64,000 nucleotides of DNA from Burkholderia cenocepacia. Its GTDB lineage: Bacteria; Pseudomonadota; Gammaproteobacteria; Burkholderiales; Burkholderiaceae. A program made the translations under genes and the position numbers. The notes under the pieces were generated by a model. The model was not told the DNA's origin. It searched no databases and saw nothing but the letters and a program-made list of their open reading frames with translations. The stretch is taken from assembly GCF_900446215.1 (NCBI RefSeq), contig NZ_UAQZ01000015.1:434001-498000 (forward strand), given 5' to 3'. This document shows, piece by piece, positions 8,224 to 17,306 of this stretch; positions within the stretch are counted from its first letter, which is position 1, and each line of letters starts with the position of its first letter.

Positions 8224-8326
8224 TTAGATCGAAACGGCGATTTTTTTCGCGCAAACGTTGAAACCGCGCGCGGCGGGGTGCCGGGCGCGGTCCGAAGGGG
8301 GGACAAATCGGTGGCGGGCGGGCCCG

Positions 8327-9304
8327 TCAGCCGATCTGCTGCATGATCGAGATCAGCTTCTTCGCGTAATTCGGGTCGGTTGCGTAGCCGGCCTTCTGCA
8401 TGCCGTGCGCGAAGCCCTCGACGCTGCGGCTCGCGCTCAGCACGCCCGCATAGCGCGGATTGTTCTTCAGCAGGTTCGCGTAGTCGGTCATCGCGTGCTC
8501 GTACGAGTCGTACGCGCGGAATTTCGCGACCACGCGGCGCGGCGTGCCGTTCACGTATTCGGTGGTCAGCGCCGACACGGTGCGCCCGGTCCAGCCCTTG
8601 TTCGCCTTGATGCCGAACACGTTGTAGCTGGTCGAGCCGTCCGCCGCGCGGATCTCGCGCTTGCCCCAGCCCGATTCGAGCGCGGCCTGGCCGACGATGA
8701 ACCGCGCCGGGATGCCGGTCGTCGCACTGGCCGCCTGCGCGGGGCCCGCGAGCCGGTCGACGAACGCGTCCGCGTCCTGCACGCCGCTCGCGCCCTTCAG
8801 CGGCGGCGTCAGCGCGCTGCCGGCCGAGTAGCCGCGCGCGCCGGCGAGCGCGCCGTTGTTCGCCGCGTTCGCATAGGCCTTCGCCATCGCGTTCATCGCG
8901 GCGAGGCTGCCTTCGTTGCCGGCCGTGCCGAGGCCGCCGATGCCGCCCGCGCCGATGTCGGCCGCCGTGTCGCTGCCCGCGCCGACGCCCGCGTTGCGCA
9001 GCAACTGCTTCATCAGCGCGTCGGCGACGCCGATCCCGCGCGTCGACATCTGCTGCGCGAGCTGCTGGTCGAGCATCGACGTGTACATCTTCGACGTATG
9101 CGAATCGAACAGCCCGCCGTCCGGCGACGCGTCGCGCATGCTCTTGAGCATCATCTGCGTGAACATCGCGTCGAACTGGCCGGCCACCGCCTTCGCGCCG
9201 GCCTGCGGCGACTGCTTCGCCTGCGCGCGCAGCGCATCGAAACCCTGCACGTCGAGCGCGAAGCGCTGCGTCAGGTCGTTTGCGTTCGGAAGGTTCGCCG
9301 CCAT
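8327..9304 (-). CDS. flgJ: Flagellar rod-assembly protein / peptidoglycan hydrolase FlgJ
   Basis: A 325-aa periplasmic two-domain protein. Residues 1-105 are the rod-cap domain (AGQFDAMFTQMMLKSMRDA). A Gly/Ala-rich linker spans 106-170. Residues 175-325 are the glucosaminidase domain that opens the cell wall for the rod, with the catalytic Glu at about 210 (QAALESGWGKREI) and the fold motif YNVFGIKANKGW. Its ATG directly follows the flgI stop codon. It is the last gene of the flgB-J run, and the IS follows 103 bp after its stop codon. Confidence 0.96.
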   Translation of the reverse strand: MAANLPNANDLTQRFALDVQGFDALRAQAKQSPQAGAKAVAGQFDAMFTQMMLKSMRDASPDGGLFDSHTSKMYTSMLDQQLAQQMSTRGIGVADALMKQLLRNAGVGAGSDTAADIGAGGIGGLGTAGNEGSLAAMNAMAKAYANAANNGALAGARGYSAGSALTPPLKGASGVQDADAFVDRLAGPAQAASATTGIPARFIVGQAALESGWGKREIRAADGSTSYNVFGIKANKGWTGRTVSALTTEYVNGTPRRVVAKFRAYDSYEHAMTDYANLLKNNPRYAGVLSASRSVEGFAHGMQKAGYATDPNYAKKLISIMQQIG

Positions 9305-10495
9305 TTAGATGATCTCCAGATCCGCACGCAGCGCGCCGGCCGCCTTCATCGCCTGCAGGATCGACATCAGGTCCGCGGGCGTCGCGCCGAGCGTGTTCAG
9401 CGCCTTCACGACGTCGGCGAGATTCGCGCCGGCCGTCACCATCTTCAATGCACCGTTGTCCTGCTTCAGCTGGATCTGCGACTGCTGCGCGACCACCGTC
9501 TGCCCGTTCGAGAACGGCCCTGGCTGCGACACCACCGGCTGCGTGTTGACGACCACCGACAGGTTGCCGTGCGCGACCGCGCAGCTCTGCAGCGTGACCA
9601 TCTGGTTCATCACGATCGAGCCGGTGCGCGCGTTCAGGATCACCTTCGCCGCGGCCTTGTCCGGGCTCACGTCGAGGTTCTGCAGTCGCGCCATGAACGC
9701 GACCTGCTGCGCCGAATCGGCCGGCGCCGCGAGCTGGATCGTGCGGCCGTCGAGCGCCGTCGCGGTGCCCGGGCCGAAACTCGAGTTGACCGCGGACACG
9801 ATGCGCTGCGCGGTGCCGTAGTCCATGTCGTTCAGTTGCAGCTGCAGCACGCCGTTCATCTGCGCGATCGCGTTCGGCACCGCGCGCTCGACGATCGCGC
9901 CGCCGACGATCCGGCCGGCCGCGAGCTGGTTCACCTGCACGCGGCTGCCGTTCGCGCTGGCGCCCGCGCCGCCGACCGCCATGTTGCCCTGCGCGAGCGC
10001 GTACACCTGCCCGTCCGCGCCCTTCAGCGGCGTGAGCAACAGCGTGCCGCCGCGCAGGCTCTTCGCGTTGCCGAGCGACGATACGGTCACGTCGAGCGCC
10101 TCGCCGGGCCGCGCGAACGGCGGCAGCGTGGCCGTCACCATCACGGCCGCGACGTTCTTCAGCTGCATGTTGTTCAGCGACGACGGGCCGCCGTTGGCCG
10201 AACCGTTGTTGATCGAGATGCCGAGGTTTGCGAGCATGTTCGCGAGCGTCTGCGTGGTGAACGGCGTCTGCATCGTCTGGTCGCCCGTGCCGTCGAGGCC
10301 GACGACGAGGCCATAGCCGATCAGCGGGTTGTCGCGCACGCCCTGGATCTGCGCGAGATCCTTCAGGCGTTCCGCGTGCGCGGGCGCGGCGCCGAGCACG
10401 CAGGCGGCCGCCACGGCCGCGAACGCGACGGCGAGCCGCGCGGCCGCATGCGCGCGGGCCGACAGGCGGTGGAACAGGGTCGTCTGCATCGTCAT
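9305..10495 (-). CDS. flgI: Flagellar P-ring protein FlgI
   Basis: A 396-aa protein that forms the peptidoglycan bushing around the rod. It has a long signal peptide (basic start, hydrophobic core VAFAAVAAACVLGAAPAHA, cleavage before ERLKDLAQ). The mature start, AQIQGVRDNPLIGYGLVVGLDGTGD, is the FlgI signature. The start at 10495 is chosen because its ATGA overlaps the flgH stop; a second ATG lies two codons later. It depends on FlgA for assembly. Confidence 0.96.
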   Translation of the reverse strand: MTMQTTLFHRLSARAHAAARLAVAFAAVAAACVLGAAPAHAERLKDLAQIQGVRDNPLIGYGLVVGLDGTGDQTMQTPFTTQTLANMLANLGISINNGSANGGPSSLNNMQLKNVAAVMVTATLPPFARPGEALDVTVSSLGNAKSLRGGTLLLTPLKGADGQVYALAQGNMAVGGAGASANGSRVQVNQLAAGRIVGGAIVERAVPNAIAQMNGVLQLQLNDMDYGTAQRIVSAVNSSFGPGTATALDGRTIQLAAPADSAQQVAFMARLQNLDVSPDKAAAKVILNARTGSIVMNQMVTLQSCAVAHGNLSVVVNTQPVVSQPGPFSNGQTVVAQQSQIQLKQDNGALKMVTAGANLADVVKALNTLGATPADLMSILQAMKAAGALRADLEII

Positions 10496-11184
10496 CACCA
10501 CGGCGCGATGTTGAGGAAGAAGCGCTGCAGCCAGCCCATCGTCTCGGCTTCGTTGATGTAGCCCTTCGACGAGTATTCGATCTTCGCGTCGGCGACCTGC
10601 GTCGAGTAGACGGAGTTCGCGCCCGAGATCGTGTTCGGGTTGACGACCCCCGAGAAACGCACGAATTCGTTGCCCTGGTTGATCAGCATCTGCTTCTCGC
10701 CGCTGACCACGAGGTTGCCGTTCGGCAGCACGTTGGTGACGGTCACCGTGATCGTGCCGTTGAACGTGTTCGCCGCGCTCGCGCCGCCGGTCGCCGCGAA
10801 CTTGTTCGCGCCGGTCGCCGATAGATTCGCCTTCGCGAACAGCCCGCCGAGGAAGCCGGCGGTCGGCACGTTGAAGTCGGTGTTGCCCTGCCGGTTGGTG
10901 TTCGCGCCGGACGACTTGGTCGCGTTGATGTTCTCCGCGATCATGATCGTCAGGATGTCGCCGATGTTGCGCGGCCGCTGATCCTCGAACAGCGGCCGCC
11001 CCGCGAAGCCGGGGTTGTAGATCGAGCCGGGCGCCTGCATCGACATCGGCATCGGCGGCTGCGCCGTCATCGGCTGCTGGATGATCGGATCGCGCGGGAT
11101 CTGCGCGCAACCGGCGAGCGCCGCCACCGCGACCGCGCACGCGGCGCGGACGGTGGCTGACGAGGGGAGGCGAACCTGCTTCAT
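10495..11184 (-). CDS. flgH: Flagellar L-ring lipoprotein FlgH
   Basis: A 229-aa outer-membrane lipoprotein forming the L ring. The signal sequence ends in the lipobox LAGC (Cys at about residue 26), followed by AQIPRDPI. The core RPRNIGDILTIMIAENINATK and the C-terminal motif INEAETMGWLQRFFLNIAPW are family hallmarks. Its stop overlaps the flgI start, so the two are translationally coupled and ring proteins can be made in step. Confidence 0.96.
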   Translation of the reverse strand: MKQVRLPSSATVRAACAVAVAALAGCAQIPRDPIIQQPMTAQPPMPMSMQAPGSIYNPGFAGRPLFEDQRPRNIGDILTIMIAENINATKSSGANTNRQGNTDFNVPTAGFLGGLFAKANLSATGANKFAATGGASAANTFNGTITVTVTNVLPNGNLVVSGEKQMLINQGNEFVRFSGVVNPNTISGANSVYSTQVADAKIEYSSKGYINEAETMGWLQRFFLNIAPW

Positions 11185-11204
11185 GGCGACGGCGGGACTT
11201 CCGG

Positions 11205-11993
11205 TTAGCTCTTCATCTGCGTGACGGTCTGCAGCATCTGGTCGGACGTCGTCACGGCCTTGCTGTTGATCTCGTAGGCACGCTGCGTCTGGATCATGTT
11301 GACGAGTTCCTGCACGACGTTCACGTTCGACGCCTCGACGTAGCCCTGGTTGAGCACGCCCGCGCCGTTCAGCCCCGGCTGCGACACGTTCGGCGCGCCC
11401 GACGACGTCGTTTCCGCGAACAGGTTCTCGCCCTTCGCCTCGAGGCCGGCCGGGTTGATGAAGGTCGCGATCTGCAGCGAACCGATCTGGACCGCGTTGC
11501 TCGAGCCCGGCTGCGTGACCGACACGACGCCGTCCTTGCCGATCGTCAGCGACTGCGCGTTCTGCGGCACGGTGATCGCCGGCAGCACCTGGTAGCCGCT
11601 CGACGTGACGAGCTGGCCCTGCGCGTTGGTCTGGAACGAGCCGTCGCGAGTGTACGCGTTGGTGCCGTCCGGCATCAGCACCTGGAAGAAGCCCGCGCCG
11701 TTGATCGCGACGTCCTTCGAGTTGCCGGTCTGCGTGAGGCCGCCCTGCGTGTACAGGCGCTCGGTCGCGACCTGCTGCACGCCGGTGCCGAGCTGCAGGC
11801 CCGACGGCAGCTCGGTCTGCTGCGTCGAGTTCGCGCCGGGCTGGCGGATGGTCTGGTACAGCAGATCCTCGAACACCGCGCGCGACGCCTTGAAGCCGTT
11901 CGTGCTGGTGTTCGCGAGGTTGTTCGAAATCACGTCCATCTGCGCCTGCTGCGCATTCATGCCGGTGGCGGCGATGTAGAGCGAACGATTCAC
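11205..11993 (-). CDS. flgG: Flagellar distal rod protein FlgG
   Basis: A 262-aa rod subunit with the rod/hook motif NNLANTSTNGFKASRAVFEDLLYQTIRQPGA, the FlgG-specific segment that straightens the rod. The C-terminus EINSKAVTTSDQMLQTVTQMKS is also typical. The start codon is GTG (11991-11993), supported by an upstream AGGAG. The length equals the usual 260-262 aa. Confidence 0.96.
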   Translation of the reverse strand: MNRSLYIAATGMNAQQAQMDVISNNLANTSTNGFKASRAVFEDLLYQTIRQPGANSTQQTELPSGLQLGTGVQQVATERLYTQGGLTQTGNSKDVAINGAGFFQVLMPDGTNAYTRDGSFQTNAQGQLVTSSGYQVLPAITVPQNAQSLTIGKDGVVSVTQPGSSNAVQIGSLQIATFINPAGLEAKGENLFAETTSSGAPNVSQPGLNGAGVLNQGYVEASNVNVVQELVNMIQTQRAYEINSKAVTTSDQMLQTVTQMKS

Positions 11994-12027
11994 TTGTCTG
12001 GTCTCCTGCTTAGGCTGGCGCGGGCGC

Positions 12028-12786
12028 TCAGCTGAAATTGAGCAACTGGTTCGCCGTCTGCTCGTTCTGGTCGGCCGTCTGGATCAGCTTCGACTGCAGC
12101 TGGAACGCCCGTGCGTTGTCGATCATCGCGACCATCGCGGTCACCGGGTTCACGTTGCTGCCTTCGAGCGAATTCGGCGTGACGACCACGTTCGGGTCGA
12201 CGTCGGCCGGATTGCCGTCGGCGGTGCGGAACAGCCCGTCGTTGCCGCGCGTGAGCGTGGCCGGATCGGGATTGACGAGCTTCATCTGGTCGACGATCGC
12301 GACGGCCGTCGGCGGGTCGCCCGGCATCAGCGCGGACACCGTGCCGTCCTTGCCGATCGTCACTTCCGCGTTCGGCGGCACCGAGATCGGGCCGCCGTTG
12401 CCGATCACCGGCAGGTTGCTCGCGTTGACGAGCTGGCCGTTCTCGTCGACATGCAGGTTGCCCGCGCGCGTGTACGCCTCGCTGCCGTCGGCCGTCTGCA
12501 CCGACAGCCAGCCCGGGCCCTGCACGGCGACGTCGAGCGGATTGCCGGTGCGCGTGATCGGACCCGGCGCGTAGTCGGCGCCGGGCGTCGACGACAGCAC
12601 GTAGGTGCGCGTCGTCGTCGGATCGATCTTGCTGCCGTCGCCGAAATTCATCGGCACCGCGCGATACGTCGCGAGTTGCGCGCGAAAGCCCGTCGTCGAT
12701 GCGTTCGCGAGGTTGTTCGCGACCACCGCCTGCTGGTCAAGCGACTGCGACGCGCCCGTCATCGCCGTATAGATCAGTCGGTCCAT
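12028..12786 (-). CDS. flgF: Flagellar proximal rod protein FlgF
   Basis: A 252-aa rod subunit starting MDRLIYTAMTGASQSLDQQAVVANNLANASTTGFRAQ. It lacks the long distal-rod insert of FlgG. The C-terminal helix AFQLQSKLIQTADQNEQTANQLL is the conserved D0 segment. It sits between flgE and flgG in the standard operon order, with short gaps on both sides. Confidence 0.95.
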   Translation of the reverse strand: MDRLIYTAMTGASQSLDQQAVVANNLANASTTGFRAQLATYRAVPMNFGDGSKIDPTTTRTYVLSSTPGADYAPGPITRTGNPLDVAVQGPGWLSVQTADGSEAYTRAGNLHVDENGQLVNASNLPVIGNGGPISVPPNAEVTIGKDGTVSALMPGDPPTAVAIVDQMKLVNPDPATLTRGNDGLFRTADGNPADVDPNVVVTPNSLEGSNVNPVTAMVAMIDNARAFQLQSKLIQTADQNEQTANQLLNFS

Positions 12787-12805
12787 GGCTGCCGGTTATC
12801 CGCGC

Positions 12806-14047
12806 TTACAGGTTGATGAGCGTCTGGTCGACGGTCTGCTGCGTCTTGATCGTCTGCGCGTTCGCCTGGTAGTTGCGCTGCGCGGTGATCAGGTTGACGA
12901 GCTGCGACGTGAGGTCGACGTTCGAGTTCTCGAGCGCGCTGCCCTGCAGCGTGCCGTGGTTCGTGCTGCCCGGCGCGGAGACCTGCGGCACGCCCGACGC
13001 GGCGGATTCCGCATACTGGTTGCCGCCGAGGTTCACCAGTCCGTTCGGGTTGTTGAAGTTGGCGAGCGCGATCAGGCCGAGCACGGCGGTCTGGCCGTTC
13101 GAGTAGTTGCCGGTCAGCTTGCCGTCGGCGCCGATCGAGTAGGTCGTCAGCGTGCCGCTCGCGTAGCCGTCCTGCGCGAGGTTGTTCACGCCGTCCTTGC
13201 CGCCGTACTGCGTCGTGCCGGTCAGGTCGAGCGTGAGCTTCTGCGGCGTCGCCGAGCCGTCGGTGTTCGGCACGGTGAACTGGAACTGGCCGAGCGACGC
13301 GGTCGGCGTGGCCGGCGTGCCGGTCGTCGTGCTCTGGATCGCGCCGGACGTATCGAACGTGATCGTGCCGAGATCGGTCGTCGCGCCGCCCTGCACGCCC
13401 GCGTACGCTTCCCACGTGCCGGCCGCCGACTTCACGAAGTACATGTTGACCGCCTGCGAACCGCCGAGCGAGTCGTACACCTGGATCGACGTCGTGTAGT
13501 TGTACGTCGTGTTGTCGGTCGCGCTGAACGGCGTCTTGGTCGGCACCGTGTCCTGCGAGTTCAGGTTGAACTGGCCGGTGATCTTGGTCGTCGCGGTCGG
13601 CGCGATGTTGGTGGTCGGCGCCTGCAGCGGCACGGTCTGCGCGGTATTGATCACGCCGCCCGCGTTGGCCGCGTAGCCCATCAGGTTACGGCCCTGCGAG
13701 TCGACGATGAAGCCGTTCTTGTCGCGCTGGAACGTGCCGTCGCGCGAGTACGTCGTCACGCCGTTGTTCGACATCTGGAAGAAGCCGTTGCCGTTGATCG
13801 CTACGTCGAGCGACGAGTTCGTCGTATTGATCGTGCCCTGGCCGAACTGCTGCTGCACCGAGTTCAGCGACGTGCCGATGCCGATCTGCGTGTTGACCGA
13901 CGTCGCGACCGAGTTCGCGTACATGTCGGCGAATTGCGCGGTGCTCGACTTGAAGCCGACCGTGTTCGCGTTCGCGATGTTGTTGCCGATCACGTCGAGC
14001 GCGTTCGATGCGCCGGCGAGGCCGCTCAGACCCTGTTGATAACCCAT
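12806..14047 (-). CDS. flgE: Flagellar hook protein FlgE
   Basis: The 413-aa hook subunit. Its N-terminus MGYQQGLSGLAGASNALDVIGNNIANANTVGFKSS and C-terminus LVNLITAQRNYQANAQTIKTQ are conserved. The central Thr/Gly-rich region (about 150-330) forms the surface-exposed D1/D2 domains. Its length is close to the 403 aa of Salmonella FlgE. It is polymerised under the FlgD cap, with length set by FliK (encoded at 60268-61626). Confidence 0.96.
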   Translation of the reverse strand: MGYQQGLSGLAGASNALDVIGNNIANANTVGFKSSTAQFADMYANSVATSVNTQIGIGTSLNSVQQQFGQGTINTTNSSLDVAINGNGFFQMSNNGVTTYSRDGTFQRDKNGFIVDSQGRNLMGYAANAGGVINTAQTVPLQAPTTNIAPTATTKITGQFNLNSQDTVPTKTPFSATDNTTYNYTTSIQVYDSLGGSQAVNMYFVKSAAGTWEAYAGVQGGATTDLGTITFDTSGAIQSTTTGTPATPTASLGQFQFTVPNTDGSATPQKLTLDLTGTTQYGGKDGVNNLAQDGYASGTLTTYSIGADGKLTGNYSNGQTAVLGLIALANFNNPNGLVNLGGNQYAESAASGVPQVSAPGSTNHGTLQGSALENSNVDLTSQLVNLITAQRNYQANAQTIKTQQTVDQTLINL

Positions 14048-14074
14048 TTCGGTCTCCGTTACGAGAAAGCTCGA

Positions 14075-14821
14075 TCAGTTGGTAGTGGTGTCGCCGGACG
14101 TGGACGACTTGGTGTTCGGGAAGATCGACGCAACCTGGGTGAGCCCCACCGTCGTGCCGTTCGACAGCACGAGCCCCGCGGTGCCGTCCGCCTGCTTGAC
14201 CACGCTCTGCACCGTCGCGGCCGCGAGCGTCGTGGCCGCCTGCGGCGTGCCGGCGCTGTTGGTGTACGACGCGCTGACCGTGTACGTGCCGTCCGGCAGC
14301 GCGTTGCCGGCCGCGTCGGTCGGCGTCCAGTTGAACGGCACGGTGCCGGCCGACTGCGCGCCCGCGTTGATCGTGTTCACGACGGCGCCCGCCGAGTTCT
14401 TCACGGTGATCGTCAGGTTCGACACCGAATTCGCGAGCGACACGCCGAACGGCGACGCCGCGCCGCCCTTCACCGCGACGCTGTTGCCCGGCGCGAGCAC
14501 GTTGGTGCCGATCAGCAGCGCGGCCTGCGTCTGCTGGCCGGCCGCGAGCTGCGTCGACAGCGACGTGAGCGACGTGTTCAACTGCGCGATGCCGCTCACC
14601 GTGTTGATCTGCGCGAGCTGCGACGTCATCTGCGAGCTGTCGACCGGGCTGGTCGGATCCTGGTTCTGCAACTGCGTGACGAGCAGCTTCAGGAACGTCG
14701 CCTGCAGGTCGCTCGCCGACGTGCCGTTGGTCGACGACACGTTGTTGGTGTTCATCGTGTCGGTCGGCAGCGTCGACACGTTGGTGCCGTTGCTGCCGAT
14801 CGTCGTGTTGGAGGAAGTCAT
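14075..14821 (-). CDS. flgD: Flagellar hook-capping protein FlgD
   Basis: A 248-aa scaffold needed for hook polymerisation. The N-terminal segment DLQATFLKLLVTQLQNQDPTSPVDSSQMTSQLAQI is the highly conserved FlgD export and cap region. The rest (about 120-220) is a tudor/Fn3-like beta domain containing FNWTPTDAAGNALPDGTYTV, matching the FlgD Ig-like motif. It lies between flgC and flgE. Confidence 0.95.
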   Translation of the reverse strand: MTSSNTTIGSNGTNVSTLPTDTMNTNNVSSTNGTSASDLQATFLKLLVTQLQNQDPTSPVDSSQMTSQLAQINTVSGIAQLNTSLTSLSTQLAAGQQTQAALLIGTNVLAPGNSVAVKGGAASPFGVSLANSVSNLTITVKNSAGAVVNTINAGAQSAGTVPFNWTPTDAAGNALPDGTYTVSASYTNSAGTPQAATTLAAATVQSVVKQADGTAGLVLSNGTTVGLTQVASIFPNTKSSTSGDTTTN

Positions 14822-14876
14822 CCTGGGTGGCCTTCTGTCGGAACTGTCGGGTCGGTAAGGTCGGGCCGCGCGCGGC

Positions 14877-15302
14877 TTACGAGCCGATCGTCAGCGTCTT
14901 GAGCATCAGCGTCTTCGCGGTGTTCAGCGTCTCGACGTTGGCCTGGTACGAGCGCGACGCCGAGATCATGTTCACCATCTCCTGCACCGGATCGACGTTC
15001 GGCATCTGCACGTAGCCGTTCGCGTCGGCGGCCGGGTTCGCCGGGTCGTAGGTCGATTTCATCGGCGACGGGTCGTCCATCACCTTGGTCACCCGCACGC
15101 CGCCCACGCCCTGGCCGGACGCGGTGCGCGCGCCGCCCATCGGGTCGGTCGCGAACACGACCTGCTTGGCCTTGTATGGCTTGCCGTCGGGGCCGGTCGC
15201 GCTGTCGGCGTTCGCGAGGTTCGACGCGGTGACGTTCAGGCGCTGCGATTGCGCGGACAGCGCCGAACCGGCGACGCCGAAGATGTTCATCAACGAAGGC
15301 AT
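14877..15302 (-). CDS. flgC: Flagellar proximal rod protein FlgC
   Basis: A 141-aa rod subunit. The N-terminus FGVAGSALSAQSQRLNVTASNLANADS and the segment YVQMPNVDPVQEMVNMISASRSYQANVETLNTAKTLM are the FlgC signature. The length is normal (about 134-141 aa). It is followed by flgD after 55 bp. Confidence 0.96.
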   Translation of the reverse strand: MPSLMNIFGVAGSALSAQSQRLNVTASNLANADSATGPDGKPYKAKQVVFATDPMGGARTASGQGVGGVRVTKVMDDPSPMKSTYDPANPAADANGYVQMPNVDPVQEMVNMISASRSYQANVETLNTAKTLMLKTLTIGS

Positions 15303-15340
15303 GGAAGCTCCTTGTGCTGGGCGAGGTTCGGAAGCGGCGC

Positions 15341-15829
15341 TTACGAGTTGGTCGTGATCGCGGCGATCATCGCCTTGATCTGCTGGGTCATCACGGTCAT
15401 TCCGGTCTCGTAGTGCAGCGCGTTGTTAGCGAACTGCACGCGCTCGACGTCGAGATCGACCGTGTTGCCGTCGAGCGACGGCTGCAGCGGCATCCGGTAT
15501 TGCGCACGGCCGTAGTCGTCCGCCGGGCCGCCGGTCGGGATCAGCTTCGCGGTGCCGGCCATGTGCCCGGGCGCCGTCGACACCATCGACATGCCGCTCG
15601 TCACGCCGGCCGGCTGCGTCATCGGCAGTTGCGCGGCGTTGCTCGGCGCCAGGCCGCCGCTCGTCTGCTTCAGCGAGCGCGCGAGCGTCGACGCGAAATC
15701 GACGTCGCGGGCCTGGTAGCCGGGCGTGTCGGCGTTCGCGATGTTCGACGACAGCAGTTCCTGCCGATAGGCGCGCACGTCGAGCGCCTGTCGGCCGAAC
15801 GCGAATTCCGCATCGAGTTTGTCCAGCAT
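15341..15829 (-). CDS. flgB: Flagellar proximal rod protein FlgB
   Basis: A 162-aa protein, the first gene of the leftward flgB-J run. The start at 15829 gives MLDKLDAEFAFGRQALDVRAYRQELLSSNIANADTPGYQARDVDF, the FlgB signature; longer upstream readings are Arg-rich noise. The C-terminus ALHYETGMTVMTQQIKAMIAAI is conserved. It is divergent from flgA, and the 203-bp gap must hold the promoters of both. I could not find a sigma-28 site there, which fits an earlier (FlhDC/sigma-70) class. Confidence 0.95.
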   Translation of the reverse strand: MLDKLDAEFAFGRQALDVRAYRQELLSSNIANADTPGYQARDVDFASTLARSLKQTSGGLAPSNAAQLPMTQPAGVTSGMSMVSTAPGHMAGTAKLIPTGGPADDYGRAQYRMPLQPSLDGNTVDLDVERVQFANNALHYETGMTVMTQQIKAMIAAITTNS

Positions 15830-15971
15830 GTGTGCGTCTCTCCGTATGAAGCGCTGCACGCCCCTCGCGCCGGATGGCGACCCGAGAGGCTTTTTTCCAT
15901 GACAGCGATGGTAGGCGCGGGACGCAACCGGCAATCGGGCGAATAACGCGGCAAAGGCCCCTCTATTCATC

Positions 15972-16000
15972 GTTTGCGCGACGCCCCCGCTCCCTAGAAT
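15972..16000 (+). promoter_or_regulatory. Possible sigma-70-type promoter of flgA
   Basis: TAGAAT (15995-16000) matches five of six -10 bases and sits 33 bp before the flgA ATG. The -35 partner (TTTGCG, about 15973-15978) is weak. This would suit an activator-dependent class II flagellar promoter, but the call is tentative. Confidence 0.35.
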
Positions 16001-16032
16001 GCGAAGCGGATCAACGGATCGGAGGCATGGCG

Positions 16033-17244
16033 ATGACTGGCGGCGCACTTCGCGACAGGAACGGGCGGCTCGCGCACGTCCGGCGTGCGTTCGCGCTCGC
16101 CGCGGCGCTGTGGATCGCCGCGCCTGCCGCCCACGCCGACGACGGGATGATCGTGATTCCCGGGCGCGGCGAGACGGCAGAAACCGCGCTCGCGCATGCC
16201 AATGCGGCGAGCGGCGGGCAGTTCGACCGGAATGCGGGCGCCGCTTCGGTTCCGGGTGCGCAGCGCGCGGCCGGCGGGGCGAGCGCCTCGACCGGCGCCG
16301 GCTACGCGGCGCAACCGGCCGGCCAGATGGTCGTGACGAGCGTCCCGCCGCCGGCCGCTGCGGCGGCCCCCGTCTACGCAGCCGCCCGCCCGAACGCCGG
16401 TTACGGTGCGTCGTCGCGCACAGTCGATCCTTCCGCGATCGCGACGGTCGTCGCCGGCACGGCCGAGCCTGTATCGAATCCCGCGCGGCCGGCGCCGCAA
16501 CCGGCCGCCGCCGCCCGCCTCGCGGCAGCCCGTGCGGCATCAGCGGCAGCGCCGCGCACGGCGGCCGCTTCCGGCAATCCGGCTCCGGCCGCCCCTGCCG
16601 CCCGGCCCGCGACGGCGCCCGGCCAGCAAGATCCCGAAACGATCCGGCGCGCGGCGCTCGCGTTCCTGCAGCAGCAGATCGCCGGCCTTCCCGGCAAGAC
16701 CACCGCGACCGTCACGACCGCCTTTCCGCGCGGGCTCGCCGCGTGCACGACGCTCGAACCGTTTTTGCCGACCGGCGCGCGCCTGTGGGGCCGCACGACG
16801 GTCGGCGTGCGCTGCGCGGGCGAGCGGCCGTGGACCGTCTACCTGCAGGCGAAGGTCGCCGTGCAGGCCACCTATTACGTCGCCGCGCGCCAGATCGCGC
16901 CCGGCGAGCCGCTCTCCGCGGCCGACCTGGTCGCGCGCGACGGCGACCTGACGGTGCTGCCGCTGGCGGTGATCACCGATCCGGCGCAGGCGATCGGCGC
17001 AACCGCGCTTGCGCGCATCTCGGCCGGGCTGCCGCTGCGGCAGGACATGCTGAAGAGCGCGGCGTCGGTGTCGGCCGGCCAGACGGTGCGGGTCGTCGCG
17101 GCCGGCCCCGGCTTCACGATTTCGGCCGAAGGCAGCGTGCTCGCGAATGCGGCGCCCGGCCAGTCGGTGCGGGTACGGATGGCGGCCGGGCAGATCGTCA
17201 CGGCGATCGTCAAGGACGCCGGCACCGTGGAAATTCCGCTGTAG
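16033..17244 (+). CDS. flgA: Flagellar basal-body P-ring formation chaperone FlgA
   Basis: The product is 403 aa, nearly twice the usual 220-235 aa. Residues 1-35 are a signal peptide ending AAPAAHA. Residues 36-199 are an Ala/Pro/Gly-rich linker of unknown role. Residues 200-403 are the conserved FlgA core, with two cysteines (about 238 and 261) placed like the FlgA disulfide and a SAF domain (YYVAARQIAPGEPLSAADL). It is a periplasmic protein that assists P-ring assembly from FlgI. The start at 16033 is preferred to the ATG at 16027, because GGAGG at 16021 has proper spacing only for the former. Confidence 0.93.
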   Translation: MTGGALRDRNGRLAHVRRAFALAAALWIAAPAAHADDGMIVIPGRGETAETALAHANAASGGQFDRNAGAASVPGAQRAAGGASASTGAGYAAQPAGQMVVTSVPPPAAAAAPVYAAARPNAGYGASSRTVDPSAIATVVAGTAEPVSNPARPAPQPAAAARLAAARAASAAAPRTAAASGNPAPAAPAARPATAPGQQDPETIRRAALAFLQQQIAGLPGKTTATVTTAFPRGLAACTTLEPFLPTGARLWGRTTVGVRCAGERPWTVYLQAKVAVQATYYVAARQIAPGEPLSAADLVARDGDLTVLPLAVITDPAQAIGATALARISAGLPLRQDMLKSAASVSAGQTVRVVAAGPGFTISAEGSVLANAAPGQSVRVRMAAGQIVTAIVKDAGTVEIPL

Positions 17245-17306
17245 GGACGGATCTGCCGCAAGAATGTAAAGAATTGTTTATTCGGAGCATTTCGGGCTCG
17301 CGATGC

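Noticed and set aside
8258..10561. Plus-strand open frame of 767 codons across flgJ-flgI
   Set aside because: Arg-rich with no domain; both opposite genes are well-recognised flagellar proteins.
15830..16032. Sigma-28 promoter between flgB and flgA
   Set aside because: Searched both strands by eye; no TAAA-N15-GCCGATAA-like pair with correct spacing was found.
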